From DATFES01 sp035457725 (GTDB lineage: Bacteria; Pseudomonadota; Alphaproteobacteria; CACIAM-22H2), in the NCBI GenBank assembly GCA_035457725.1, contig DATIBC010000074.1:1-15662 (forward strand): a stretch of 15,662 nt of DNA. Direction: 5' to 3'. Positions 6,410 through 13,409 of this stretch are shown in pieces. The first letter of the stretch is position 1. Every line of letters begins with the position of its first letter. The position numbers and the translations under genes are program-made. The notes under the pieces are model-generated. The model had not been told where the DNA came from and made no database searches. It saw only the letters and a list, made by a program, of their open reading frames with translations.

Positions 6410-7725
6410 GCGAGACCACGATCGGCGTCATTCTTCTCGTCGTCACGCTACTCGTCCTGTTCTGCGGTCTGCCGATCGCCTGGGGGCTTGTCCTCGTATC
6501 GCTGATCTTCCTGACGATATTCGGCGGACCGAACGCGCTTGCGGTCGTCGCCAACACGATCATGGACGAACTCAGCTCGTTCGCGCTGCTGACCATCCCC
6601 CTTTTCGTGCTGCTAGGGGCGTCGATCGGCGTCTCGGCGGCGGGAAAGGACATCTACGAATCGCTGCACCGTTGGCTCGCCCGCGTGCCTGGCGGGCTGG
6701 TGATCGCCAATATTCTTGCCTGCGGCCTTTTCGCCGCGGTCTGCGGCTCCTCGCCGGCGACCGCAGCGGCGATCGGCAAGATCGGCGTTCCCGAGATGCT
6801 GCGTCGCGGCGTCGCGCCCGGACTGGCGACCGGCGCGATTTGCGCCGGCGGCACGCTCGGTATCCTGATTCCGCCGTCGATTACGCTCATTCTTTACGGG
6901 ATCGCCACCGAGACGTCGATCGGCCGCCTGTTCCTCGCCGGCGTAGTTCCGGGGATCATGCTCGTCTCGATGTTCGCGGCATACGCCTGGATCGCCTCGC
7001 TGCTGAACGCCAAGGCGGTGGCGCTGGCCAGCCAGGAGACATACACGCTGCCGGAGAAAATGCGCGGCATGCTGCGCGTCGCGCCGTTCCTGGGCATCAT
7101 CGTGGCGATCGCCTATTTCATGTACGGCGGGCTGGCGACGCCCTCCGAGATCGCCGCCGTCGGCGCGTTTCTCGCCCTGGTGCTGGTCGTGGCGATCTAC
7201 CGCACCTGGCGCATTTCGGAGCTATGGCTCATCTTCCGCGACACGGTACGCGAGTCGACGATGATCTTGATGATCATCGGCGCGGCGGCGCTGTTCTCCT
7301 ACATGATGTCGCTGCTCTACGTCACCCAGACCGCCGCCGACGCGCTGGTCAGCATCGAAATGAACCGCTGGATGTTGATGGTGCTGATCAACCTGTTCCT
7401 GCTCGTCGCCGGCTGCTTCCTGCCGCCGGTCGCCATCATCTTGATGCTGATGCCGATCCTGAACCCGGTGCTCGAGGCCAACGATTTCGATCTCATCTGG
7501 TTCGCCATCATCCTCACCATCAATCTCGAGGTCGGCTTGATCACGCCGCCGGTCGGCCTCAATCTCTACGTGCTACGGGGTGTGGCACCGCAAGTCCCGC
7601 TGTCGACCGTGCTCGCCGGCTCGATGCCGTTCGTGGCTCTGATGTTCCTCGCCATGGTCATCCTGTCGATCTTTCCCGAGATCGCGCTGTGGTTCCCGAC
7701 GTATCTCATGGGGCCGGGGCGCTGA
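6406..7725 (+). CDS. dctM: TRAP transporter 1 large permease subunit (DctM family)
   Basis: This 439-residue polytopic inner-membrane protein has the length and many hydrophobic helices of DctM, the sodium:substrate channel subunit of TRAP transporters. Family marks include the re-entrant loop segment GSSPATAAAIG from residue 114 and GILIPPSI from 152, with a second repeat-like segment near the C-terminus (INLEVGLITPPVGLNLYVL). It starts at GTG 6406, four bases inside dctQ (GTGA), with GGGAG at 6393-6397 eight bases upstream. The same frame is open further upstream across dctQ, but that extension is an artefact of high GC. It belongs to the large-subunit type encoded separately from DctQ, not a QM fusion. 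The lactonase-like gene starts 6 bases after its stop. Confidence 0.92.
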   Translation: MSETTIGVILLVVTLLVLFCGLPIAWGLVLVSLIFLTIFGGPNALAVVANTIMDELSSFALLTIPLFVLLGASIGVSAAGKDIYESLHRWLARVPGGLVIANILACGLFAAVCGSSPATAAAIGKIGVPEMLRRGVAPGLATGAICAGGTLGILIPPSITLILYGIATETSIGRLFLAGVVPGIMLVSMFAAYAWIASLLNAKAVALASQETYTLPEKMRGMLRVAPFLGIIVAIAYFMYGGLATPSEIAAVGAFLALVLVVAIYRTWRISELWLIFRDTVRESTMILMIIGAAALFSYMMSLLYVTQTAADALVSIEMNRWMLMVLINLFLLVAGCFLPPVAIILMLMPILNPVLEANDFDLIWFAIILTINLEVGLITPPVGLNLYVLRGVAPQVPLSTVLAGSMPFVALMFLAMVILSIFPEIALWFPTYLMGPGR

Positions 7726-7731
7726 TTCGCG

Positions 7732-8640
7732 GTGGCGACGAGGATGGAGATCGTCGACGCGCACCACCATCTCTGGGACTTGCGTCGCAACCGGTATCCC
7801 TGGCTGGTCGACGAACCGATGATTCCCTTCCGCTACGGCGACTATGGAAAGATCCGCCGCGACTATCTGCCGACGGACTACCGGCGCGATTCGGCGCGGC
7901 AAAACGTCGTCGCCACGGTGCACATGGAAGCCGAGATCGATCCCGCGCATGAGGTCGATGAGACGCGGTGGATTCACGAAATCGCCGAGGCAAACGGCTT
8001 TCCCAACGCGGTGGTCGGGCACGCTCGCTTCGAGCGCGACGGCGTAGCGGGCGTGCTCGCCGGCCACGCCGCCTATCCCCTGGTCCGCAGCATTCGCCAG
8101 AAACCGACGGCGGCGTCATCGCCCGTCGAAGTGGTTCGCGGCGTGCCCGGCTCGATGGGCGATCAACGGTGGCGCGAGGGATATCGCTTGCTCGCCAAGC
8201 ACCGCCTGTCGTTCGATCTCCAGACGCCGTGGTGGCATCTCGCCGAGGCCGCCGAGCTCGCCCGCGATTTTCCCGATACGCTCATCATCCTCAATCACAC
8301 GGGCCTGCCGGCCGAAAGAAGCGCTCAGGCGCTCGCCGGCTGGCGCGAAGGCATGGAGACCTTCGCCGCCCAGCCGAACGCGCGGGTCAAGATCTCGGGC
8401 CTCGGCCAGCGAGGTCGGCCATGGACGCTCGAAGCCAACCGCCCGATCGTCCGCGAGGCGATCCGGATCTTCGGCGTCGATCGCTGCATGTTCGCCAGCA
8501 ATTTTCCGGTCGACAGCGTGTGCGCCGATTTCGATACGATCTTCGACGGATTCAAGGCGGCGGTCGCCAATCTGCCGGCCGCCGACCAGCGCAAATTGTT
8601 CCGCGACAACGCGGCGTGGACCTATCGGATCAGCATCTGA
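7732..8640 (+). CDS. COG3618 amidohydrolase (lactonase-like)
   Basis: This cytosolic TIM-barrel hydrolase of amidohydrolase_2/COG3618 belongs to the group that includes L-fuconolactonase, other sugar lactonases and LigI. Visible motifs are DAHHHLW at 9-15 (the H-x-H of strand 1), HTGLP with H189, KISGLG, and SNFPVD at 256-261 near strand 8. In many relatives the last motif is SDWP, with a catalytic Asp; here that position is Asn (N257). The first start is GTG 7732, 6 bases after dctM; ATG 7744 (giving MEIVDAHHHLW) is equally plausible and matches family N-termini, with GGTGG 8 bases upstream. It is probably co-transcribed with TRAP 1, so the imported solute may be a lactone or be processed as one. 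Substrate unknown. Length (302 residues) is normal. Confidence 0.82.
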   Translation: MATRMEIVDAHHHLWDLRRNRYPWLVDEPMIPFRYGDYGKIRRDYLPTDYRRDSARQNVVATVHMEAEIDPAHEVDETRWIHEIAEANGFPNAVVGHARFERDGVAGVLAGHAAYPLVRSIRQKPTAASSPVEVVRGVPGSMGDQRWREGYRLLAKHRLSFDLQTPWWHLAEAAELARDFPDTLIILNHTGLPAERSAQALAGWREGMETFAAQPNARVKISGLGQRGRPWTLEANRPIVREAIRIFGVDRCMFASNFPVDSVCADFDTIFDGFKAAVANLPAADQRKLFRDNAAWTYRISI

Positions 8641-8663
8641 CGCCTAAACGGGCTCGTCCAGAT
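8635..8663. terminator. Imperfect hairpin between convergent lactonase and dehydrogenase genes
   Basis: The two operons end only 3 bases apart. ATCTG-ACG at 8635-8642 pairs with CGT-C-CAGAT at 8655-8663, leaving one bulged C, so an 8-bp helix covers both stop codons. No T-run is seen on either strand. It could act as a bidirectional terminator, but the evidence is weak. Confidence 0.25.
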
Positions 8664-9534
8664 AGAGCTTAAGCACCGCCGTGGCGTCGAGCTCGCCGTG
8701 TCCGCGCGCGACGAGCAGGCGGAACAGCGTGTTGGCCTGCGCCGACATCGGCAGCGGCGTTTTCATTTCCTTGCTCACGTCGTGCAGCATGTCGAGGTCC
8801 TTGAGCACCTGGCGCGCGAAGCCGCGCGGCGCGAAGTCGCGGGCGATCATTTGCGGAAATACGCTCTTCAGCATGTTGCTGCCGGCGTGACCGGGCGCCA
8901 AAGCCTGTGGAATCATGCTGGCGTCGACGCCGCAGCGCTCGGCGAGGCGCAGCGCTTCGGCGAGAACGCAGTACGTGTTCAACACCAGCACCTGATTCAC
9001 CATCTTGGTCGCCTGACCGGCGCCGACCGGGCCCAAATGGGTGAACGCCGTCGAAAGATCGGCCATCACCGGCGCGATCCGCGCGATCGCCGACTCCTCG
9101 CCGCCGGCCATGATGGCGAGCGTTCCGGCGGCGGCCGCGGCGGGTCCGCCGGAAACCGGGGCGTCGACCCATGACATGCCGCAGGCGGCCTCGAGTTTCG
9201 CCGACAGCTCGCGCGTGGCGGCTATCTCGGTCGTCGAGTGATCGACCAGGATCTTTCCGGCCGATCCTCCGGCGGCGACTCCCTCCGGACCGAACACCGC
9301 TTCATCGACGGCGTGTGTCGACGTCACGCACATCAATACGACGTCGGCGCGGCGCGCCACGTCGGCGGCCGACGACGCTGCATCGACGTTGTGCCGGACC
9401 ACAGCTTCTATCTTCTCCTTGACGACATCGAAGCCGATCACCCTATGACCGCGCTCGACGAGGCGCCGCGTGAAGGCGCTGCCCATCAAACCCAGTCCAA
9501 CGAATCCGATCAAGGATTTGCCACTGTCCGCCAT
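8644..9534 (-). CDS. 3-hydroxyisobutyrate dehydrogenase family oxidoreductase
   Basis: This 296-residue NAD-dependent beta-hydroxyacid dehydrogenase belongs to the family of 3-hydroxyisobutyrate dehydrogenase, tartronate semialdehyde reductase and L-threonate dehydrogenase. The Rossmann loop is GLGLMG at 13-18, and D36 at the end of strand 2 favours NAD over NADP. The substrate motif DAPVSGGP is at 124-131, and catalytic K177 lies in GAGQATKMVNQ. All catalytic elements are intact. ATG 9534 has GGAGGAG (complement of 9541-9547) 6 bases upstream; a start at 9582 would overlap the GntR gene. It lies 19 bases after the GntR gene at the end of the TRAP 2 operon, so it probably oxidises or reduces a hydroxyacid derived from the imported substrate. 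Which family member it is cannot be told from motifs. Confidence 0.88.
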   Translation of the reverse strand: MADSGKSLIGFVGLGLMGSAFTRRLVERGHRVIGFDVVKEKIEAVVRHNVDAASSAADVARRADVVLMCVTSTHAVDEAVFGPEGVAAGGSAGKILVDHSTTEIAATRELSAKLEAACGMSWVDAPVSGGPAAAAAGTLAIMAGGEESAIARIAPVMADLSTAFTHLGPVGAGQATKMVNQVLVLNTYCVLAEALRLAERCGVDASMIPQALAPGHAGSNMLKSVFPQMIARDFAPRGFARQVLKDLDMLHDVSKEMKTPLPMSAQANTLFRLLVARGHGELDATAVLKLYLDEPV

Positions 9535-9553
9535 GACGCCCTCCTCCGTCCGC

Positions 9554-10243
9554 CTATCCGCCGGCCAAAGCGCCGATCGCATTCACCCGTTTCCAGGTGT
9601 TATCCATGTGCCGGCGCAGAACGCGCGCGAGCCGCGCGCCGTCGCGTGACCCAAGCGCGTCGATCATCTCCTCGTGCTCGGCGACGGCGTCGCGCCACTG
9701 CCCTTCGACCTCGTTGCCGACGAAACGGATGCGCTTGATGCGCGCCTGCAGGCTGTCGTGCAGCGACTCTAGGGTGCGGTTCTTTGCCAGGCGGACGATG
9801 GTCGAATGGATCCTCTGATTGAGCTTGAAGTATTCAAGGCGGTCGTGCTTGGCGTATTTCCGCATCATGGCCGCGTGCAGGTCCCGTACCTCGTCGATCT
9901 CCGAGTCGCTTGCAGCCGCGCACGCCAGCTCGCCGGCAAGCGCCTCGAGCGCGCCCAACACGCGGAGCATGTCGAGGACATCGGCGGGCGTGAGGCGCCG
10001 AACCGTGGCGCCGCGACTCGGCGTCAACTCGATGAGTCCCTCGGAGGCGAGCACCTTGAGTGCCTCGCGTAGCGGCGTGCGCGACACGCCGAGCGCCTCG
10101 CACAGCTTCAATTCATGGATTCGCGTGCCGGCGGCGAGCCGACCTTCGATGATCATATCGCGCAGCCGCGTCACGACCTCGTCGTGCAGGCTGGAGCGCG
10201 GGATTGGCGGTAGACCGGCTAACTCGTCGACCTTCGAATCCAT
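9554..10243 (-). CDS. GntR family transcriptional regulator, FCD (FadR) type
   Basis: This 229-residue DNA-binding repressor or activator has an N-terminal winged helix (about 18-85) containing LCEALGVSRTPLREALKVLASEGLI and the wing segment SRGATVRRL. The C-terminal helical FCD effector domain has its likely metal/ligand set at N142, H146, H190 and H212. FCD regulators typically sense organic acids, often the substrate or a product of the adjacent pathway. It sits between dctM2 (34-base gap) and the dehydrogenase gene (19-base gap), so it is probably autoregulated with the operon. ATG 10243 has GGAG about 11 bases upstream, a long but usable spacing. The palindrome at 13310-13326 upstream of dctP2 is its most likely operator in this window. 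Confidence 0.92.
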   Translation of the reverse strand: MDSKVDELAGLPPIPRSSLHDEVVTRLRDMIIEGRLAAGTRIHELKLCEALGVSRTPLREALKVLASEGLIELTPSRGATVRRLTPADVLDMLRVLGALEALAGELACAAASDSEIDEVRDLHAAMMRKYAKHDRLEYFKLNQRIHSTIVRLAKNRTLESLHDSLQARIKRIRFVGNEVEGQWRDAVAEHEEMIDALGSRDGARLARVLRRHMDNTWKRVNAIGALAGG

Positions 10244-10277
10244 CGGCGTCGAATCTCCGTTGTACGAATCCCGTATT

Positions 10278-11558
10278 TTACTTGATCAGATTCGGTATCC
10301 ACAGGACCAGCTCGGGCACGAACGTGATGATCACGAGCGTCAGCAATAGGGGCGGATAGTACGGCAACAACGCGCGCAGGATCGCTTGAAACGGCGTTCC
10401 AGTCATGCCGCTGATCAAGAACAGCGATAACCCAAAGGGAGGCGTAACGGTGCCGATCATCAGGTTGAAGATGACCACGAGGCCGAGATGGATCGGATCG
10501 ACCCCGGCGGCGACGACCGGCGGCGTGACGATCGGCACCAGAAGCAGCGTCGCCGTGGTGCTGTCGACGAACATGCCAGCAATGAAGAAGATCAGATTCA
10601 CGATCAGCAGCAAGACGACTGGGTCCGTCGTGAAGTCGCCAAGCCACCCCTTGAACTCCTGCGGCACCTGCTCGACGGCGAGGATCCACCCGAACATCGC
10701 CGCCGCCGCGACGATGATGAGGATCGCCGACGATGATCGCAGGGTTTCCATGACCGCGTATGAAATATGCGCCCACGTCAGGTCGCGGTAGACCAGGCCG
10801 GCGATGAGGAACGTGTAAACGGCGGTGATCGCCGCCGCCTCGGTCGGCGTGAAATATCCCGACAGCATTCCGAAGATCAGCAGCACCGGCGTCATCAGGG
10901 CCGGGGCCGCCGGGATGAAGCCGCGCCAAACCGCGGCGACACCTGGCCAGCGATCGGCGCGCGGCAATTTGTAGACCATCGACAGGACCACGGTCGTCGC
11001 CATGAGCATCATGACGCAGATCAGCGCCGGTATGACGCCCGCCATCAGCAATTTCACGGTCGAGACGGTAGTGATCGAGGCGTAGATGATGAGCGGGATG
11101 CTCGGCGGAAAGATCGGCCCGACGATCGCCGAGGCGACCGTCACCGCGCACGAGAACGGCATCGAGAAGCCGCGATCGCGCATCGCCTTGATCTCCACCC
11201 GCCCGAGACCGCCGACATCGGCGAGCGCCGCCCCCGACATGCCGGAGAAAATGAGGCTGGCGAAGATGTTGACCTGCGCCAAGCCACCGTGAAGCCGCCC
11301 TACCAGAACGTCGGCGAACGTGAAGATTCGATCGGTGATCCGCGCCGAATTCATTAAATTGCCGACGAAGATGAACACCGGAATTGCGACCAGAGGAAAG
11401 GAGTCGAGAGCGTATACGGTACGCTGCGCCACCATGGCCACCGGCACTCCGGTCCACAGGATGTAGGCGATCGACGGCACCAGGATGGCGATCACCACCG
11501 GCACGCCGCCGATGAACAGGACGAGAAAGACCAGTAGTACCAGGAGGCCGGCGTCCAT
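10278..11558 (-). CDS. dctM: TRAP transporter 2 large permease subunit (DctM family)
   Basis: This 426-residue polytopic inner-membrane protein is of normal DctM length. It begins directly with a hydrophobic helix (GLLVLLVFLVLFIGGVPVV) and carries the DctM loop segments GMSGAALADVGGLG and VGPIFPPSIPLIIYA, with a C-terminal GTVTPPFGLSLFLISG repeat-like segment. It forms the sodium-coupled channel with DctQ2. ATG 11558 is preceded by a GGTGAG ribosome site and lies 35 bases after dctQ2. It shares only family motifs with the dctM of TRAP 1, so the two transporters look like distinct subfamilies rather than a recent tandem duplication. The GntR gene follows after 34 bases. Confidence 0.92.
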   Translation of the reverse strand: MDAGLLVLLVFLVLFIGGVPVVIAILVPSIAYILWTGVPVAMVAQRTVYALDSFPLVAIPVFIFVGNLMNSARITDRIFTFADVLVGRLHGGLAQVNIFASLIFSGMSGAALADVGGLGRVEIKAMRDRGFSMPFSCAVTVASAIVGPIFPPSIPLIIYASITTVSTVKLLMAGVIPALICVMMLMATTVVLSMVYKLPRADRWPGVAAVWRGFIPAAPALMTPVLLIFGMLSGYFTPTEAAAITAVYTFLIAGLVYRDLTWAHISYAVMETLRSSSAILIIVAAAAMFGWILAVEQVPQEFKGWLGDFTTDPVVLLLIVNLIFFIAGMFVDSTTATLLLVPIVTPPVVAAGVDPIHLGLVVIFNLMIGTVTPPFGLSLFLISGMTGTPFQAILRALLPYYPPLLLTLVIITFVPELVLWIPNLIK

Positions 11559-11593
11559 CGCGACTCACCCGCCCGTCATTGCGCGACGGCGCT

Positions 11594-12079
11594 TCACAGC
11601 GCCGGCGGCCCATCGCCCGGCCGGTCGTCGAGCCGGCCAATTGCGAGCAGGACGTATCCGATAGCGCCGAGCAGCAATCCGAGTAGCGCCGGCAACATGA
11701 AGATCCAGAACGGGATGCCGACGGTCGGCGTGTGGCTGCCGACATTGGCCTCGACCGAGCGGTGGATCGACCACACGAGCATCAACATCGTGCCGCATGA
11801 CAGCAGGGCGATCGCCGCGCGCGCGCGCCGGCGCGCGCCGGCCGGAGTCAAGGCCAGAAACTCCTCCATACGGATCTGACCGCCATCAGCGACGACCAAC
11901 GGAACGCAAATGAAGGTGAGGAAGATAAGGAGATAGCGCGTCACCTCTTCGAGGCCGACGATCGGCATGGTGAATACTCCGCGCATAACTACCTGCGTCG
12001 TCGGCAGGACGACCAACCCGAGCAGCGACAAAAAGCCGAAGGCGATGCAGACGACACGCGCAATACGCCACAACACCAT
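11594..12079 (-). CDS. dctQ: TRAP transporter 2 small permease subunit (DctQ family)
   Basis: This 161-residue inner-membrane protein has four hydrophobic helices, separated by the expected EEVTRYLLIFLTFICVPLVVA segment (family pattern W/L-E-E-x-x-R-Y) and GGQIRMEEF, where the family usually has H-I/V-x-V-D. The basic loop AGARRRARAA precedes helix 3. I prefer ATG 12079, with GGGAG (complement of 12087-12091) 7 bases upstream; a start at 12127 would add 16 proline- and arginine-rich residues translated from the intercistronic hairpin. It works with DctM2 and DctP2. The 74-base gap from dctP2 contains a very strong stem-loop. Confidence 0.85.
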   Translation of the reverse strand: MVLWRIARVVCIAFGFLSLLGLVVLPTTQVVMRGVFTMPIVGLEEVTRYLLIFLTFICVPLVVADGGQIRMEEFLALTPAGARRRARAAIALLSCGTMLMLVWSIHRSVEANVGSHTPTVGIPFWIFMLPALLGLLLGAIGYVLLAIGRLDDRPGDGPPAL

Positions 12080-12101
12080 CGCCACGCTCCCGATCCATGG
12101 A

Positions 12102-12135
12102 GACGGCGGGCGGGTCCCCCGCCCCACCCGCCGTC
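12102..12135 (-). promoter_or_regulatory. Strong dctP2-dctQ2 intercistronic stem-loop
   Basis: Bases 12102-12110 pair perfectly with 12127-12135. After one mismatch, three more GC pairs (12112-12114 with 12123-12125) close an 8-base loop, so the helix has about 12 pairs, nearly all GC. It lies 19 bases downstream of the dctP2 stop on the transcript and before the dctQ2 ribosome site. There is no U-run. It corresponds in position, not in sequence, to the hairpin after dctP1, and probably lets dctP mRNA accumulate over dctQM. Confidence 0.6.
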
Positions 12136-12153
12136 GAGCGCTTCAGCAGCGGC

Positions 12154-13149
12154 TTACTTGACCGCCTGGATGCGCTCGATATGACCTTTCCAGCTCGGAT
12201 AATCCTTGTCGAGTTGCGCGAACACCGATTTCCGGAACGCGTCGATATCGAGCCCTTCCTTCGTGGTGATGAATGTAACGCCTTTGGACTTGAGGAATTC
12301 GACCTCCTTGGCGTCGGCCTCGGCCTGCCATTGCAGGGAGCGCTTGCCCATCTCGTCCATCGCCGCTTCGACGATCTTGCGATCGCCGTCCGGAATGCCG
12401 CGCCAGGCGCGCTCGTTGACGAACACGCACAGCACCGATTCCATGTGACTGGTCATCATGATGTACGGCTGCACCTCGTACATCCGCCGCGAAATGATAT
12501 TGTTGAGCGGGTTCTCCTGCCCCTCGACGAGGCCGGTGGTGAGCGCGGGAATGATCTCGCTGATCTCGACCGGCGTCGGAACCGCGCCCATTCCCGTCAG
12601 CATCGTGTTCCATAGCTTGAGTGGAACGCCGCGGATCTTCTTGCCGCGAAGATCGGCCGGCGACTTCACCGGGAACTTCGCCGAAAGCTGGCGCGCGCCG
12701 CGATAGAAGTTGCCGACGATGCGGATATTTCCCTTCTCGACGAGTTGCTTGTTGATTTCCGCCATCACCGGCGAGGTGCGTTCGTCGGTGGCGCGCATCG
12801 CGTGTTCGGGGTCGCGATAGATGAACGGCGCATTGAACACCGACACATCGGCGACGATGCGATCGAGCGAGGCGAAGTCGTGGTGCGCCATGGCGATCGA
12901 GCCGATCCGCACGCCGTCGACCATCTCGCTGATATTGCCGAGCTGCGAGCCCGGGAATAGACGGATATCGACCCGGCCGTTCGTGCGCTCCTTCACCAGT
13001 TGCGCCAGCTCGGCGGCATAACGCGTCTGTCCCTCGCCTTCAGCGCCGACATGGGCGTAGCGGAGCTGGACTTGCGCGCCGGCTGGAGCGGCGAACAGCG
13101 TCGCCGCGGTGGCGAGCGCTGCAAACAGTGCGAGCATTTTCCCGGTCAC
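12154..13149 (-). CDS. dctP: TRAP transporter 2 solute-binding protein (DctP family)
   Basis: This 331-residue periplasmic receptor has a signal peptide with K4, a hydrophobic core to about residue 21 and an AGA cleavage site before Q26. The mature protein opens with VQLRYAHVG, a typical DctP strand 1. R173 in KKIRG is the conserved carboxylate-binding arginine, and GQENP at 210-214 is the canonical DctP hinge motif, followed by NNIISRRMYEVQPYI. This places it in the mainstream C4-dicarboxylate/sugar-acid DctP group, unlike the receptor of TRAP 1. GTG 13149 has GGAGGAGG (complement of 13158-13165) 8 bases upstream; ATG 13137 is a weaker alternative. It is first in the order dctP-dctQ-dctM-GntR-dehydrogenase and divergent from the PdxA-like gene, with which it probably shares control. 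The ligand cannot be read from sequence. Confidence 0.92.
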   Translation of the reverse strand: MTGKMLALFAALATAATLFAAPAGAQVQLRYAHVGAEGEGQTRYAAELAQLVKERTNGRVDIRLFPGSQLGNISEMVDGVRIGSIAMAHHDFASLDRIVADVSVFNAPFIYRDPEHAMRATDERTSPVMAEINKQLVEKGNIRIVGNFYRGARQLSAKFPVKSPADLRGKKIRGVPLKLWNTMLTGMGAVPTPVEISEIIPALTTGLVEGQENPLNNIISRRMYEVQPYIMMTSHMESVLCVFVNERAWRGIPDGDRKIVEAAMDEMGKRSLQWQAEADAKEVEFLKSKGVTFITTKEGLDIDAFRKSVFAQLDKDYPSWKGHIERIQAVK

Positions 13150-13169
13150 TGACTTTTCCTCCTCCTCTG

Positions 13170-13191
13170 ACTACCGGCGCTGGCCAGTAGT
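13170..13191. repeat. Inverted repeat in the dctP2 leader
   Basis: ACTAC at 13170-13174 pairs with GTAGT at 13187-13191, and GGC/GCC extend the stem after one C-A mismatch, giving 8 pairs and a short loop. It lies a few bases upstream of the dctP2 Shine-Dalgarno, so it may be a leader hairpin affecting translation or an operator half-site pair. Confidence 0.35.
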
Positions 13192-13309
13192 GTTGCAATT
13201 GATGTCCGGCCATGGGCGTCCGACAATTTGGCGATTTTTCAGCTGCTTGATGGCCAACTGTAATTTTCTTGCCGGCGTATCGCGGATGGTCGACAGGATC
13301 ATGAACATT

Positions 13310-13326
13310 TTGTATTCTGAATGCAA
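13310..13326. promoter_or_regulatory. Candidate GntR/FCD operator
   Basis: TTGTATTC-T-GAATGCAA is a 17-base palindrome with 7 of 8 arm positions matched. Its TTGTAT...CAA ends resemble known operators of FadR-type GntR regulators (for example TTGTATACAA-like sites). It is about 84 bases upstream of the PdxA-like gene and about 160 upstream of dctP2, and the only FCD regulator in the window lies in the operon it would control. Assignment is inference. Confidence 0.45.
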
Positions 13327-13336
13327 TAAACTTGGT

Positions 13337-13354
13337 ACTCACTCGGTAGTGTGT
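13337..13354. repeat. Imperfect inverted repeat upstream of PdxA-like gene
   Basis: Arms 13337-13343 and 13348-13354 match at 6 of 7 positions around a 4-base CGGT centre. It begins 10 bases after the candidate operator and may be a second protein-binding site or part of the leader of the PdxA-like gene. Confidence 0.3.
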
Positions 13355-13409
13355 TGCGAATAATCGCACTCATGGGCGACGGCTGCATTTTGGGCGTGCG
13401 AGGAGTCTG

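Larger units (their letters stand above)
13150..13409. promoter_or_regulatory. Divergent control region, TRAP 2 operon / PdxA-like gene
   Basis: This 260-base gap holds no gene. It becomes AT-rich from about 13190 to 13365, in contrast to flanking DNA, and contains three inverted repeats listed separately (13170-13191, 13310-13326, 13337-13354). A weak minus-strand sigma70-like pair, TTGCAT and CATGAT spaced 17 bases, overlaps the central palindrome. Both outward genes have good ribosome sites. It is the natural place for the GntR regulator to act on both transcripts. Confidence 0.5.

Noticed and set aside
6672..7952. 426-codon plus-strand open frame overlapping dctM1 and the lactonase
   Set aside because: It has a low-complexity Arg/Asp-rich composition and is out of frame with two solid genes.
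10219..11745. 508-codon minus-strand open frame spanning dctM2 and part of dctQ2
   Set aside because: It is out of frame with the conserved transporter subunits and Arg-rich; no ribosome site or domain.
4861..13149. Recent duplication of one TRAP transporter into two
   Set aside because: The two receptors and the permeases share only family motifs, and the DctP hinge motifs differ, so they are separate subfamilies.
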